From Candidatus Kirkpatrickella diaphorinae (GTDB taxonomy: Bacteria > Pseudomonadota > Alphaproteobacteria > Acetobacterales > Acetobacteraceae): 64,000 nucleotides of DNA. Every line of letters begins with the position of its first letter. The first letter of the stretch is position 1. The notes beneath the pieces were generated by a model that was not told the DNA's origin, did not search any database, and worked only from the letters and a program-made list of their open reading frames with translations. Shown piece by piece: positions 17,534 to 25,520 of the stretch. The position numbers and the translations under genes are program-made. Where the stretch lies: NCBI RefSeq assembly GCF_025736875.1, contig NZ_CP107052.1:794001-858000 (forward strand). The letters are read 5' to 3'.

Positions 17534-18391
17534 ATGTCCGTTTATGCGATTAAGCCGGTTTTGAGGCGACTCATCATCTCCATCCTCGCGATGGCTGGAA
17601 TCCCATCGACATATGTTGCCGATACCCCGCCCCATGTCGTCTATATTTTCACGTCCTCCCCACCCACCATGATTTTTTAACATGGTCTCACGGCAAAAGG
17701 CACGGATCGCGATTTCATCCGCTTTATTTCGGGGGCATCCGTCGCGGATGGCACATCGGCTTATCTGGTGCTGAATGACTCCCTGGAACGCACTCTCGCC
17801 GCGGCGCAAAATCGTCTGACCCACCGACCCAACGTCGATTATTACCTCTACGCCATCCGTCCATCCGACTCATTTTACAGTGTGATGACGTCGCTTCTTT
17901 ATGCACGTACAGCCCTGCCGGAAGGCGAAGCTCGGCAGCAAGTGAGCGACATGCTGGTTGCGGAGCGTCCATTCAATGTCTGGGCGGCCCGCGACTTCGT
18001 CTCCCCGAGTCAGATTTACAAGGCGAGGCGCCTCTATCTGGAGAATGGTCGGGTTGTCCTCGGTACCGTGATATCTAATCCGCAATACTTATACAGCCGA
18101 CCGGAAGTCAGCCTGCACCCAATGCCGATCCGAAACCGGACGGCTGAAGCCGCCTATATCGGCGAACAGACGCATCAGATCAATTTCATACTTCTCGGAA
18201 TGGACCATATGGGTTGCGGTGCGCCGCAACCCCGTCGAAAAGTCGCGCGAGGGGATGCATGCATTTCTGCGAAGAAACTCACTTTCCGGGCGCTGTACGC
18301 TCAATTTGTCTCAAAGCTCATGGTCCTGGATGTTCTGTCGGATCCGAAGATAGGGCGAGCCGAGACCAGGCCCGGAAATCATGCGTCCTGA
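17534..18391 (+). pseudogene. A11: A-subunit paralogue broken by in-frame TAA
   Basis: From ATG 17534 the frame encodes a signal peptide and VVYIFTSSPPTMIF, then TAA at codon 49 (17678-17680) where relatives have one residue before HG[FL]. The remaining frame, open to 18391, keeps YLYAIRPSDSFY, the W-A segment and the Cys hinge. The end is NHAS, not HDEL, and the Arg position is Ile. A shorter product could only start internally (17768) without a signal peptide. A decaying copy is most likely. Confidence 0.72.
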
Positions 18392-18551
18392 GTTTGTGAT
18401 CTCATCCGGTGATGACCGCGCGATTATTTGTAAGCCGACCTCTCATCCGCACTTCGAGATGCGGATGGCTTTCCTGAGTAAGCTTCACCAGCAAAACTTC
18501 TTGCTTGTGAATTTTTTGCATTTCTAATCGTATAAAAAGAGAGTTACTGAA

Positions 18552-19391
18552 ATGAAAGTCCTGCAAGTAGCCTTCATCCTGGCGTCCTTATTTCTGGACA
18601 CCGCAAGCTATGCTCTCGACCCGCCCAAAGTCGTTTACCGCATATCCTCCCGCGCGCCGGCGGACGTATTTTCATCCGGATTTCCGGCCGAGGGAGATGA
18701 TATAGATCTTCTGCGTTACGTCGCCGGAACCTCAGTCACTGATGGCACGTCGGCCTATATCTCGACAACTCAGATACCCAGGCACGCGATCGCCATCGCC
18801 GCCATTTTTTCGCGGGCCTATCCATCCGTACCCGTTTATATATATATGGTTCGCCCGACCGAGAATTTTTACAGTGTCGCAGCGTCCTTGCGTTTCGCGC
18901 GAGATGCCTTGCCCAATCCCGCAGTCAGAGAGCAGGCCAGCGCAATCGCGCTCGCAACCCAGGGCCAGGAAAACGGGCATTGGGCAGCGCGGGGCGGCAT
19001 CAGCCTTGAGCAGATTTCAGGTGTCAGGCGGTTTTTCTGGAATAACGGCCATCCAATACTGGGTGACCTGACAAGAAATGATCATTACCTTTTCATGCCA
19101 TCCGCCATCAGTCATCTTCCGATGCCCGTGCATAATGCGACGGTCGCCGCTGCTTATGTCGCGGAGGAACCTCTTAGCGCCGGCTTCATGTCCGCCGCGA
19201 TTGCCAATATGGGCTGCGACCAACAGCCCCGCCAATGCAGGAAGGCTTTTGCGAGCCACTGCCTCTCCGTCAACCCCATGACTTTCAAGGCGCTTCGTTC
19301 GAAGACAGTGGCAAAAATGATGGCTTCAGGCATCCTGATGAGTTCCGTCTCAGGTCAGCTCCTGAGCGTACCCGGGCATGATGAACTCTGA
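18552..19391 (+). CDS. A12: pertussis-like ADP-ribosyltransferase A subunit, HDEL tail, probably active
   Basis: 279 aa with signal peptide ending SYA. The N-terminus of the mature chain closely follows pertussis S1: DPPKVVYRISSRAPADVF with R30. Then come DLLRYVAG, YISTTQ (S71, T72), YIYMVRPTENFY, and ALATQGQE whose E140 lines up well with S1 ALATYQSE. The hinge is NMGCDQQPRQC..HCLS, then the helix LRSKTVAKMMASGIL and GHDEL. With A2 and A14 this is a copy combining plausible catalysis with the ER signal. Confidence 0.8.
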   Translation: MKVLQVAFILASLFLDTASYALDPPKVVYRISSRAPADVFSSGFPAEGDDIDLLRYVAGTSVTDGTSAYISTTQIPRHAIAIAAIFSRAYPSVPVYIYMVRPTENFYSVAASLRFARDALPNPAVREQASAIALATQGQENGHWAARGGISLEQISGVRRFFWNNGHPILGDLTRNDHYLFMPSAISHLPMPVHNATVAAAYVAEEPLSAGFMSAAIANMGCDQQPRQCRKAFASHCLSVNPMTFKALRSKTVAKMMASGILMSSVSGQLLSVPGHDEL

Positions 19392-19481
19392 GCAGAAAAA
19401 TAATTCAGCGCCAATATCAACCCTTCCCGCAATATAGAGTCATATTACTTAATAATGAGAAGTCGATTTAGAGAAACGATC

Positions 19482-20288
19482 ATGAAATTAAAATACGCCC
19501 TCGCCCTGCTTACGATCTTTTTCGTCTCGCAGACCTGTCGCGCTCAAGATCCAGTCATCTCTGTCTACCGATTTTCAAGCCGGCCACCGGCGGATATTTT
19601 CGCCCATGGCTTTCAAGCAGCCGGGGATAACGTTGACCTCCTCCGCTTTGCCTCTGGCGCGTCATTGACTGATCAAACATCAGCATATGTCGCAACCACG
19701 TCATCGATTGAATTTGCGTTGGACCTCTTCCGGCGGTTTCATCAATATCATCCCGGAACAGAGGTTTTCCTTTACACGATAAGGCCGACATTAAACTTCC
19801 ACAGTCTTTCCATATCATTGCATCGCGCGGCCGTCATTTTACCGGATGTCGAAGCGCGGCATGAAGCTCAGACACTCCTGATTTCAGGTCGACGATATCA
19901 TGAATGGGCGGCTTATGGAGGCATCACACCCGACCTGATCGTAAGCGCCTATCGTCTTAGAATTTTTGACGGCACTATTCAGCGGAGTGAACTTGAAAGA
20001 AATCCGAATTACTTTTATTTACCGCCCATTGTCAACCCCAACCCTCTGCCCGTTCGCAATACTATCGACCGGTTGGTGGAAGTTGCCGCTGGACAAGACA
20101 ACATGTTTTTAATGCCTGCGGCGCTTAACAACATGGGATGTGACCGTGCGCCACAAAATTTGGAGACGGCTTGGAATGACTCATGCATGCCGTCTCGAAA
20201 ACTTGCCATCAGAGCGCTTCACGCGAAGGAAGTGGCGAGACTGATTGTTTCCGGCGTCCTTACAGGCCCGATGCCCACCGAGGTTTGA
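19482..20288 (+). CDS. A13: pertussis-like ADP-ribosyltransferase A subunit without HDEL
   Basis: 268 aa from ATG 19482 (frame open from 19455; the signal peptide sets the start). The catalytic set looks complete: R30 in SVYRFSSRPPADIF, ATTSS (71-75), and E141 in YHEW, eight residues before a GGITPD segment matching S1 RRIPPE. The core is FLYTIRPTLNFH. The Cys hinge (MGCDRAPQNL..SCMP) and helix are present, but the protein ends GPMPTEV with no HDEL. It would depend on another partner or route for retrieval. Confidence 0.78.
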   Translation: MKLKYALALLTIFFVSQTCRAQDPVISVYRFSSRPPADIFAHGFQAAGDNVDLLRFASGASLTDQTSAYVATTSSIEFALDLFRRFHQYHPGTEVFLYTIRPTLNFHSLSISLHRAAVILPDVEARHEAQTLLISGRRYHEWAAYGGITPDLIVSAYRLRIFDGTIQRSELERNPNYFYLPPIVNPNPLPVRNTIDRLVEVAAGQDNMFLMPAALNNMGCDRAPQNLETAWNDSCMPSRKLAIRALHAKEVARLIVSGVLTGPMPTEV

Positions 20289-20411
20289 GATTTATCGGAA
20301 GTTGTCGGGTCAAAACTGGATGGACCTGTCATTGCCGAAATCCCATCCTTCATGGCCGCGTGAAAATAACCGTCAGACATGCCTCTCAATTTCTTAAGGA
20401 TAACAAAAATC

Positions 20412-21248
20412 ATGAAATCTAAAGCTGCCATTCCCCTCATCGTGACGATGATATTGACCGCATCGGCTTACGCCAAACCACCTCCCGTCACTTACCGTTT
20501 GTCGAGTTACGCACCTGGCATCGTATTTGATCAGGGGTTCACCGCCAGAGGAGAGAATTATGATTTCCTCAGCTATATTTCGGGAAATTCAATCACCGAA
20601 GACACATCCGGCTATCTGGTGTCGACATCCTCTCTGAACGCAGCGATCAACATCCTCAGGCGACGTCTCAGAACCCACCCTGATGAGCGTTACTTCCTTT
20701 ACACCATCCGCCCCACGAGCAATTTTTACAACGTTGCCCAATCTATCGAATATGCACGAGACAACCTGCCTGACTCGCCCGCCAGAGCGCAGGTCAACAC
20801 TTTGTGGATCCTGACAGACTGGCATCACGAGGAATATTGGGTGGCTCGCGACGGAATTTCTCCCAACCAGATTATGGGAGGGCAGTCAATTTCACTGGAC
20901 GGCCGTACCGTCCAATTCGGGGAATATCTGCAGAATGCAGGTTACGAATACGCCCCTCCCGTGGTGAGCCGTCGTCTTATGCCGATCCGGAATAATACGG
21001 TCGACGCAGCTTATGGCACTGAGGAGGAGGCAGGTGCAAGCTTCGTTCCGGCGGGTATCGATAATATGGTCTGTGAGGCATCTCGTCAGCGCCGCGCCGC
21101 GCCGCAGTCGGAACAATGCCTGACGACGACAAAAATCACATTCCGACAGCTTTGGACGAAGACAGTCGCCAGGATGATCGCAACCGGCATTCTCATGGGC
21201 TCGACCTCAAATCAACTTCTGGCTGAGCCTGGACATGATGAGCTTTAA
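20412..21248 (+). CDS. A14: pertussis-like ADP-ribosyltransferase A subunit, HDEL tail, probably active
   Basis: 278 aa from ATG 20412 (AAGGATAAC upstream). R29 (TYRLSSYAP), S71-T72-S73-S74, core FLYTIRPTSNFY and two Glu (E140, E141) just before YW are present; the Glu may sit one residue off the S1 position. The hinge is MVCEASRQRR..QCLT with several Arg suited to protease nicking, then the helix WTKTVARMIATGIL and GHDEL. It is the last member of the unbroken A block; B3 follows. Confidence 0.78.
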   Translation: MKSKAAIPLIVTMILTASAYAKPPPVTYRLSSYAPGIVFDQGFTARGENYDFLSYISGNSITEDTSGYLVSTSSLNAAINILRRRLRTHPDERYFLYTIRPTSNFYNVAQSIEYARDNLPDSPARAQVNTLWILTDWHHEEYWVARDGISPNQIMGGQSISLDGRTVQFGEYLQNAGYEYAPPVVSRRLMPIRNNTVDAAYGTEEEAGASFVPAGIDNMVCEASRQRRAAPQSEQCLTTTKITFRQLWTKTVARMIATGILMGSTSNQLLAEPGHDEL

Positions 21249-21417
21249 AACGTCACGCTGAAAATCCAGGCAGGAGACCGTCGACACCATACGCGTGCAC
21301 AAGCGCATTGTCGGGCGATCGCCTGGGGCGCCGCGTGGTCGAGGTCGTCGAGGAAGAGCCATTCAACCGGATAGTCAGGCGGTAAATAGCCTTGTCAGCG
21401 CATTATATTTTTAATTG

Positions 21418-21432
21418 AAAAAATTTTGTAAT
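21418..21432 (+). promoter_or_regulatory. A/T motif upstream of B3, shared with B1
   Basis: AAAAAATTTTGTAAT lies ~70 bases before B3, matching the element before B1. The region 21249-21500 otherwise has no supported gene. Confidence 0.25.
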
Positions 21433-21500
21433 TTCTTTGACCCTTCTAACGCATTAAAATAACCAGTGTTCAATGAAACAAAATAAGAAGGAGCGCACGA

Positions 21501-21845
21501 ATGCGATGTATCAAACTCCGTGCATTGATCCTGTCAGCGGCCTTGTCCGGGCCAACGATGGCATTAGCTGAAGTTCCCGTCCCTATTGAATGCCCGTCAG
21601 ACTCAGTACATGCGGTGTCGGGAAATTATACTGGCTATATTATCTCAACATTTGCCGGAATTGCTTATGATCAGAATTACGTGCACTTTCTGATTAAAGA
21701 CGTAAGCGATAATCGTCTCGAATGCGTCAAACAGAATTCATCTAATCGAAACGTTGTCGCGACGGCCATCAAAGCAATGGTTCTTCATGAAAAAGTGACG
21801 ATTGAGAAGAATAATCAACAATGGATCACGAAGATCTCCACCTGA
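21501..21845 (+). CDS. B3: secreted AB5-type B-subunit-like protein
   Basis: 114 aa with signal peptide (~1-23, ALA). The mature chain has Cys31 and Cys75, YVHFLIKD, LECVKQ, NVVATAIKAMVL, KVTI and a final WITKI, the same plan as B1. AAGGAGCGCACG precedes ATG 21501. It lies between A14 and A15, so A15 may pair with it, but any A could in principle use any B. Pentamer formation and receptor binding are inferred from resemblance to SubB/PltB. Confidence 0.65.
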   Translation: MRCIKLRALILSAALSGPTMALAEVPVPIECPSDSVHAVSGNYTGYIISTFAGIAYDQNYVHFLIKDVSDNRLECVKQNSSNRNVVATAIKAMVLHEKVTIEKNNQQWITKIST

Positions 21846-21938
21846 CTTAATGAGAGGAAGCGGGACGATATAGGAGCGAGTTTTTAAGACCATTCGATAA
21901 TAAAAAAGGTCAATTCTGAACCCTCAGCAGGATCGTGA

Positions 21939-22811
21939 ATGACGATGAGATATGCAGCAATTTTTTCAGGTTTAACTGTGGTCTCACTCAATCTGGCGAA
22001 TATTGCGCAGGCCACCCCGGAGAGAGTTTATCGCTTCACCTTTGTGGCGCCTGAGACAATATTTGTCCGAGGCTTTATCGCTCCCGGTTTTGACCGGAGC
22101 TTTCTTCGACATGCCTCCGGTAATTCGGTCTATTCATGGGATACGATCTACGTCTCGACTTCAGACTCGATTCATGAATCGCGTCGTATGCTTCGAATAT
22201 CACTTCTACGTCACCCTGATATGCCTCACTATTTATATGTGATCCGCCCGACAACCGATTTCTACGATATGCCACGCTCCCTCATGAATGCGGTTCAGTG
22301 CTACCAGGACGCCAACTCACGTCGGCGTGCGCGGGCCCTCTGGTATCGCTTTCACCTTCAGAGAGAGTGGTCGGCACTTGGTGGTGTTGCGCCCGAACTC
22401 ATCCAGGGCGCTTACCGCGCGCAAATCATCAATGGAGGTCTTGTCCTTTCAGATTGGACACCCAACCCGCATTACGTTGAGGCCGCCGCTGAAGTTAATC
22501 TGGACCCGATGCCCCTCGACGACGAAGCGCCCAGCGTTGGCTGGGTTGAGACTGGCAACCAGCAGGGGGAATTCATGTCTTTGTCCTTCAGTATCGGCTG
22601 CGAAAATATGTGGCTCAGAGCATCTTCCGAAACGCATTGTGCGTCAGCTGACCGCGTCTCGCTTGATGACCCTGTACCCGACATAGCAAAAGAGGAAACA
22701 TCCCGCGAATTTCCGACGACTTCTCACGCCCGCAAGCCTGGCAAAAGTGCGGGAAATAAAGGACGCTCGCGCGTTTCACCCTGCTTACAAAATGATCTTA
22801 CGATGAAGTAA
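21939..22811 (+). CDS. A15: most canonical pertussis-like A subunit, with an unusual C-terminus
   Basis: 290 aa with signal peptide (~1-25). This copy alone shows all four S1-type positions: R32 (VYRFTF), H58 (FLRHASG, three before Gly like His35 of S1), S73-T74-S75, and Q141-R-E143 before W. The core is YLYVIRPTTDFY. A Cys pair (GCENM..HCAS) follows, but the last ~55 residues are a basic/Ser-rich tail that does not resemble the CTA2-like helix, and HDEL is absent. A frameshifted or replaced 3' end is possible. Confidence 0.76.
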   Translation: MTMRYAAIFSGLTVVSLNLANIAQATPERVYRFTFVAPETIFVRGFIAPGFDRSFLRHASGNSVYSWDTIYVSTSDSIHESRRMLRISLLRHPDMPHYLYVIRPTTDFYDMPRSLMNAVQCYQDANSRRRARALWYRFHLQREWSALGGVAPELIQGAYRAQIINGGLVLSDWTPNPHYVEAAAEVNLDPMPLDDEAPSVGWVETGNQQGEFMSLSFSIGCENMWLRASSETHCASADRVSLDDPVPDIAKEETSREFPTTSHARKPGKSAGNKGRSRVSPCLQNDLTMK

Positions 22812-23100
22812 GGCGCACGTCTTTAAGTTCAGCGTTTTACTATCTGAAAGATCGCCATTTGCTTCGGTCGTGGAGGTCGACGTCTCTTCTATAAGGGTTT
22901 ACGTCATGACCGCGATATCATTTCATTCAAACCATCGTCAAAAGATGATGAATAATGACGAACATCCTGAAGAAGTTTGGTCCGAGATGAATTAAACGGA
23001 CTTACTTCGGCAAGGCGCCCAAAGAATTATTTGGGGAGGTGAATTTGTCGGCCTCTCCATTCGATGATCCACATAATAATAATTAAAAAGGAGTTGGGTA

Positions 23101-23445
23101 ATGCGTTTCCCCCTATATACAATACTCTCACTTTCAGCCTTCCTGTGCGCCTCCGGCCCAGCATTCGCCGATGGTGCTGACTGCCCTTCCTCCCTGACGA
23201 TATCACAGGGCGAACATAGAGGTTATTTGCGAGAGACCTTTTCAAAAGTCGGCGATGATTCCGGTTTCGTCACCTTCCTCTTCGAAGATGAAAACGATAA
23301 AAAACTCTATTGTATCCGACAAACATATTCAAATAGCCCCAATGTACTCTCCGTAGCTGAAAAGGCTTACTTGTTGCATAATGAAGTCGATATTATTGCT
23401 AAAAACCCCAATACTTTGTTCAGCATCGGCTTTAATATGAGTTGA
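23101..23445 (+). CDS. B4: secreted AB5-type B-subunit-like protein
   Basis: 114 aa with signal peptide ending AFA. It keeps Cys28 and Cys71, GFVTFLFED, LYCIRQ, NVLSVAEKAYLL, EVDI and a shortened end. The B1-like plan is clear although pairwise identity is modest. AAGGAGTTGGGT precedes ATG 23101. It follows A15 after 289 bases with no other gene, and B5 comes next. Confidence 0.65.
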   Translation: MRFPLYTILSLSAFLCASGPAFADGADCPSSLTISQGEHRGYLRETFSKVGDDSGFVTFLFEDENDKKLYCIRQTYSNSPNVLSVAEKAYLLHNEVDIIAKNPNTLFSIGFNMS

Positions 23446-23681
23446 TGAATAAGCGGGCCAATCAAATCAGGTTATGATCTCCCCCCGCCTGCGCCAAATT
23501 GCATTCCCCACTGGCGTCCAGGCGTGACGATCACCTTTATGAATTGATGTCTCATTATTCGGTTCAAATCCACTTTTTGACTTATCGGTCCTTCGTGACA
23601 TTCGGCCGCAAAGTCTTTGGAGATAATTCAGTCAATCGACATCACATCCATGTTAGAGAAACGATTATAAGGACAAGAAAA

Positions 23682-24029
23682 ATGCGTCTTAAATTTCTAT
23701 TTGCGTTGACCGTTACTCTTGCAGTCTCGTCGCCTGCAATCGCGTCGACATCCGCACTCTGGTGTGATGCCAGTCATCCAAACATCACTTCCGGTCAACA
23801 TCAAGGTCGGATTACAGGTGTGATTGTGAGAAACGACTGGGATCAATCATATATTAATTTTGTTTTCCGCGACGATTACGATCATCTCAATTACTGCATC
23901 AGGCAGAATATATCCAACAGCAATATCGTCAATATTGCAATGCGCGCCTTTATCTTGTCGGGAAAAGTCAAGATTCAGGTGGAAGGTGATCGGTGGTTTA
24001 CCAAGGTCGGCTTCAGCCCGGATGCCTGA
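23682..24029 (+). CDS. B5: secreted AB5-type B-subunit-like protein
   Basis: 115 aa from ATG 23682, chosen because AAGGACAAGAAAA lies before it and a signal peptide (ending AIA) starts there; the frame is open upstream from a TTG at 23499. It carries Cys28 and Cys72, YINFVFRDD, NYCIRQ, NIVNIAMRAFIL, KVKI and RWFTKVGF. With B4 it forms a second B pair, mirroring B1/B2 at the other end of the array. Confidence 0.65.
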   Translation: MRLKFLFALTVTLAVSSPAIASTSALWCDASHPNITSGQHQGRITGVIVRNDWDQSYINFVFRDDYDHLNYCIRQNISNSNIVNIAMRAFILSGKVKIQVEGDRWFTKVGFSPDA

Positions 24030-24517
24030 CACTCACTTGAAACAAAAAGTCGCGCGATATGGCGTCTGCGGCGAGCTATAGGCTTCATCTTCAGCAGCGC
24101 CAGTCATTCTTCACGATTTCGATGCGATTTATCGCATATGTCCAGATGATGGATATGTGAATTTGGACTTTTGCCATTTCAGCTTTGTCGCGGCTTGGAT
24201 TAACCATCCGGATGGCAGATTATTTTTTATTTTTGTCGCGATTATCAAGCGGCATCCCTGTCTGATCTGTCATCCGCGATGATATTGACCTTCATCAACT
24301 ATTATCTGAAACAAATTCAACCCTTTAGCGGATCACCTGAAACAACGTCGATCATCACGTCGGCGCACCTTCATACGACTTTCAGAACTTCCTCCAAGGA
24401 CGAGGTTATCCCGCACCGACACCAGCTTCAATAATCTGACGAACGGTCGAGAAGGAAGCGCATGACGCGTTTCGTCAAAATCCCAGGCAATGCAATTTGA
24501 GATAATGGGAGTCGAAC
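24030..24517. other. Gap between B5 and A16
   Basis: About 490 bases without a gene I can support. One start-less open frame of ~60 codons lies near 24100-24285, but it does not resemble the A or B families. This may be a decayed copy or a promoter region. Confidence 0.4.
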
Positions 24518-25315
24518 ATGAAAATTTCCCGCTTATTTTCAATCCTCATTTTAGGCGTCAGCTTTGCAGCGAATGCTGTCGCAGGGCCTCGATATATTTA
24601 CCATATTTCCTCCGTCATGCCGCCAGAGGCTTTTGATCGCGGTTTCATGATGACCGGCCAGGATGTTGACCTCCTGCGTTACATGTCGGGTCATTCAATT
24701 CTTGATGGCAGTGCATCTTTTATTTCAGCCACGGATTCATTGGCGGTCGCATTGCATATTTCAAAACAGGCCGTTTTGAAACATCGCGAGGTCCCATTCT
24801 GGGTATATGTGATCCGACCGACAGAAGACGTTTATGACGTCATGAAGTCCCTTCGCAGCGCCCAGAAAACTTTGAAAAATCCAGACGCGCGGCGGCAGGC
24901 GCGTGAACTCATATTGGCCTTTGACTGGCAGAAACCCTGGGCTGCACATGCTCACATCTTATCATCACAGATCGTCGGTGTTTACCCCGTCATCGCGCTT
25001 TTCGGGGAGGAACCTTATCTCGGCTTCATGTTCCCGAATGAAGATTATATTGAAGGGGCGTCATTCGTCAGTGACGATGTCATACCTGCACGCGACACGC
25101 CGCCTGATGACGTCTATATTGGGGAGGAAAGCGCTCCAGGACATCCGACATCGCTTTCATTCAATCAGGATTGTGAGTATCACAAATTGATCCCACCGCG
25201 GAAGTGGAGATGCGGCACAGAGACACATCGGACAATTCACAACCTTATCGGTTACTCCGTGGCAGGCCTTATCGCAACCGGCGTGCTGCGATCTCCGGGT
25301 GAGGGCCTTTTATAG
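24518..25315 (+). CDS. A16: A-subunit paralogue without HDEL, Arg to His
   Basis: 265 aa with signal peptide ending AVA. Fold markers are present (IYHISSVMPPEAFDRGF, DLLRYMSGHS, FISATDS, WVYVIRPTEDVY), but Arg is His29 and the Glu site is KPW. The hinge Cys are kept (DCEYHK..WRCGT) and the CTA2-like helix reads YSVAGLIATGVL. The end is GEGLL without HDEL. It closes the array before the oppositely oriented metal-efflux operon. Confidence 0.72.
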   Translation: MKISRLFSILILGVSFAANAVAGPRYIYHISSVMPPEAFDRGFMMTGQDVDLLRYMSGHSILDGSASFISATDSLAVALHISKQAVLKHREVPFWVYVIRPTEDVYDVMKSLRSAQKTLKNPDARRQARELILAFDWQKPWAAHAHILSSQIVGVYPVIALFGEEPYLGFMFPNEDYIEGASFVSDDVIPARDTPPDDVYIGEESAPGHPTSLSFNQDCEYHKLIPPRKWRCGTETHRTIHNLIGYSVAGLIATGVLRSPGEGLL

Positions 25316-25520
25316 CGTCTATTTCCAGTCGGTGGATTGCCCACTTCCAAACAGAAACTGAACCCTCAGCAGTGATGTCAGAAGCTTGAACGGCTCTGAA
25401 TCTGCCAGCAATATATTGGCGCGGTGACATGCGGGGACGGGCCGAAACTCTGAAAGTTGCGGCCCCTCCCCTCTATCATGAGCCCCCCGGGTCCACGAAG
25501 GGACATGTCAAATCGAAACG

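Noticed and set aside
7523..21248. HDEL endings as a chance result
   Set aside because: Eleven separate stop-adjacent occurrences, always as GHDEL and following a cholera-A2-like helix, cannot reasonably be chance, though common descent explains part of the count.
6206..25315. The tandem array as a CRISPR or non-coding repeat
   Set aside because: The repeat unit is a full ~840-base coding frame with signal peptides and conserved protein motifs; there are no short direct repeats with spacers.
6206..25315. A secretion system or toxin-release muramidase within the array
   Set aside because: I looked for Ptl-like, T2SS or TtsA-like genes between the A and B copies and found none; any exporter must lie elsewhere.
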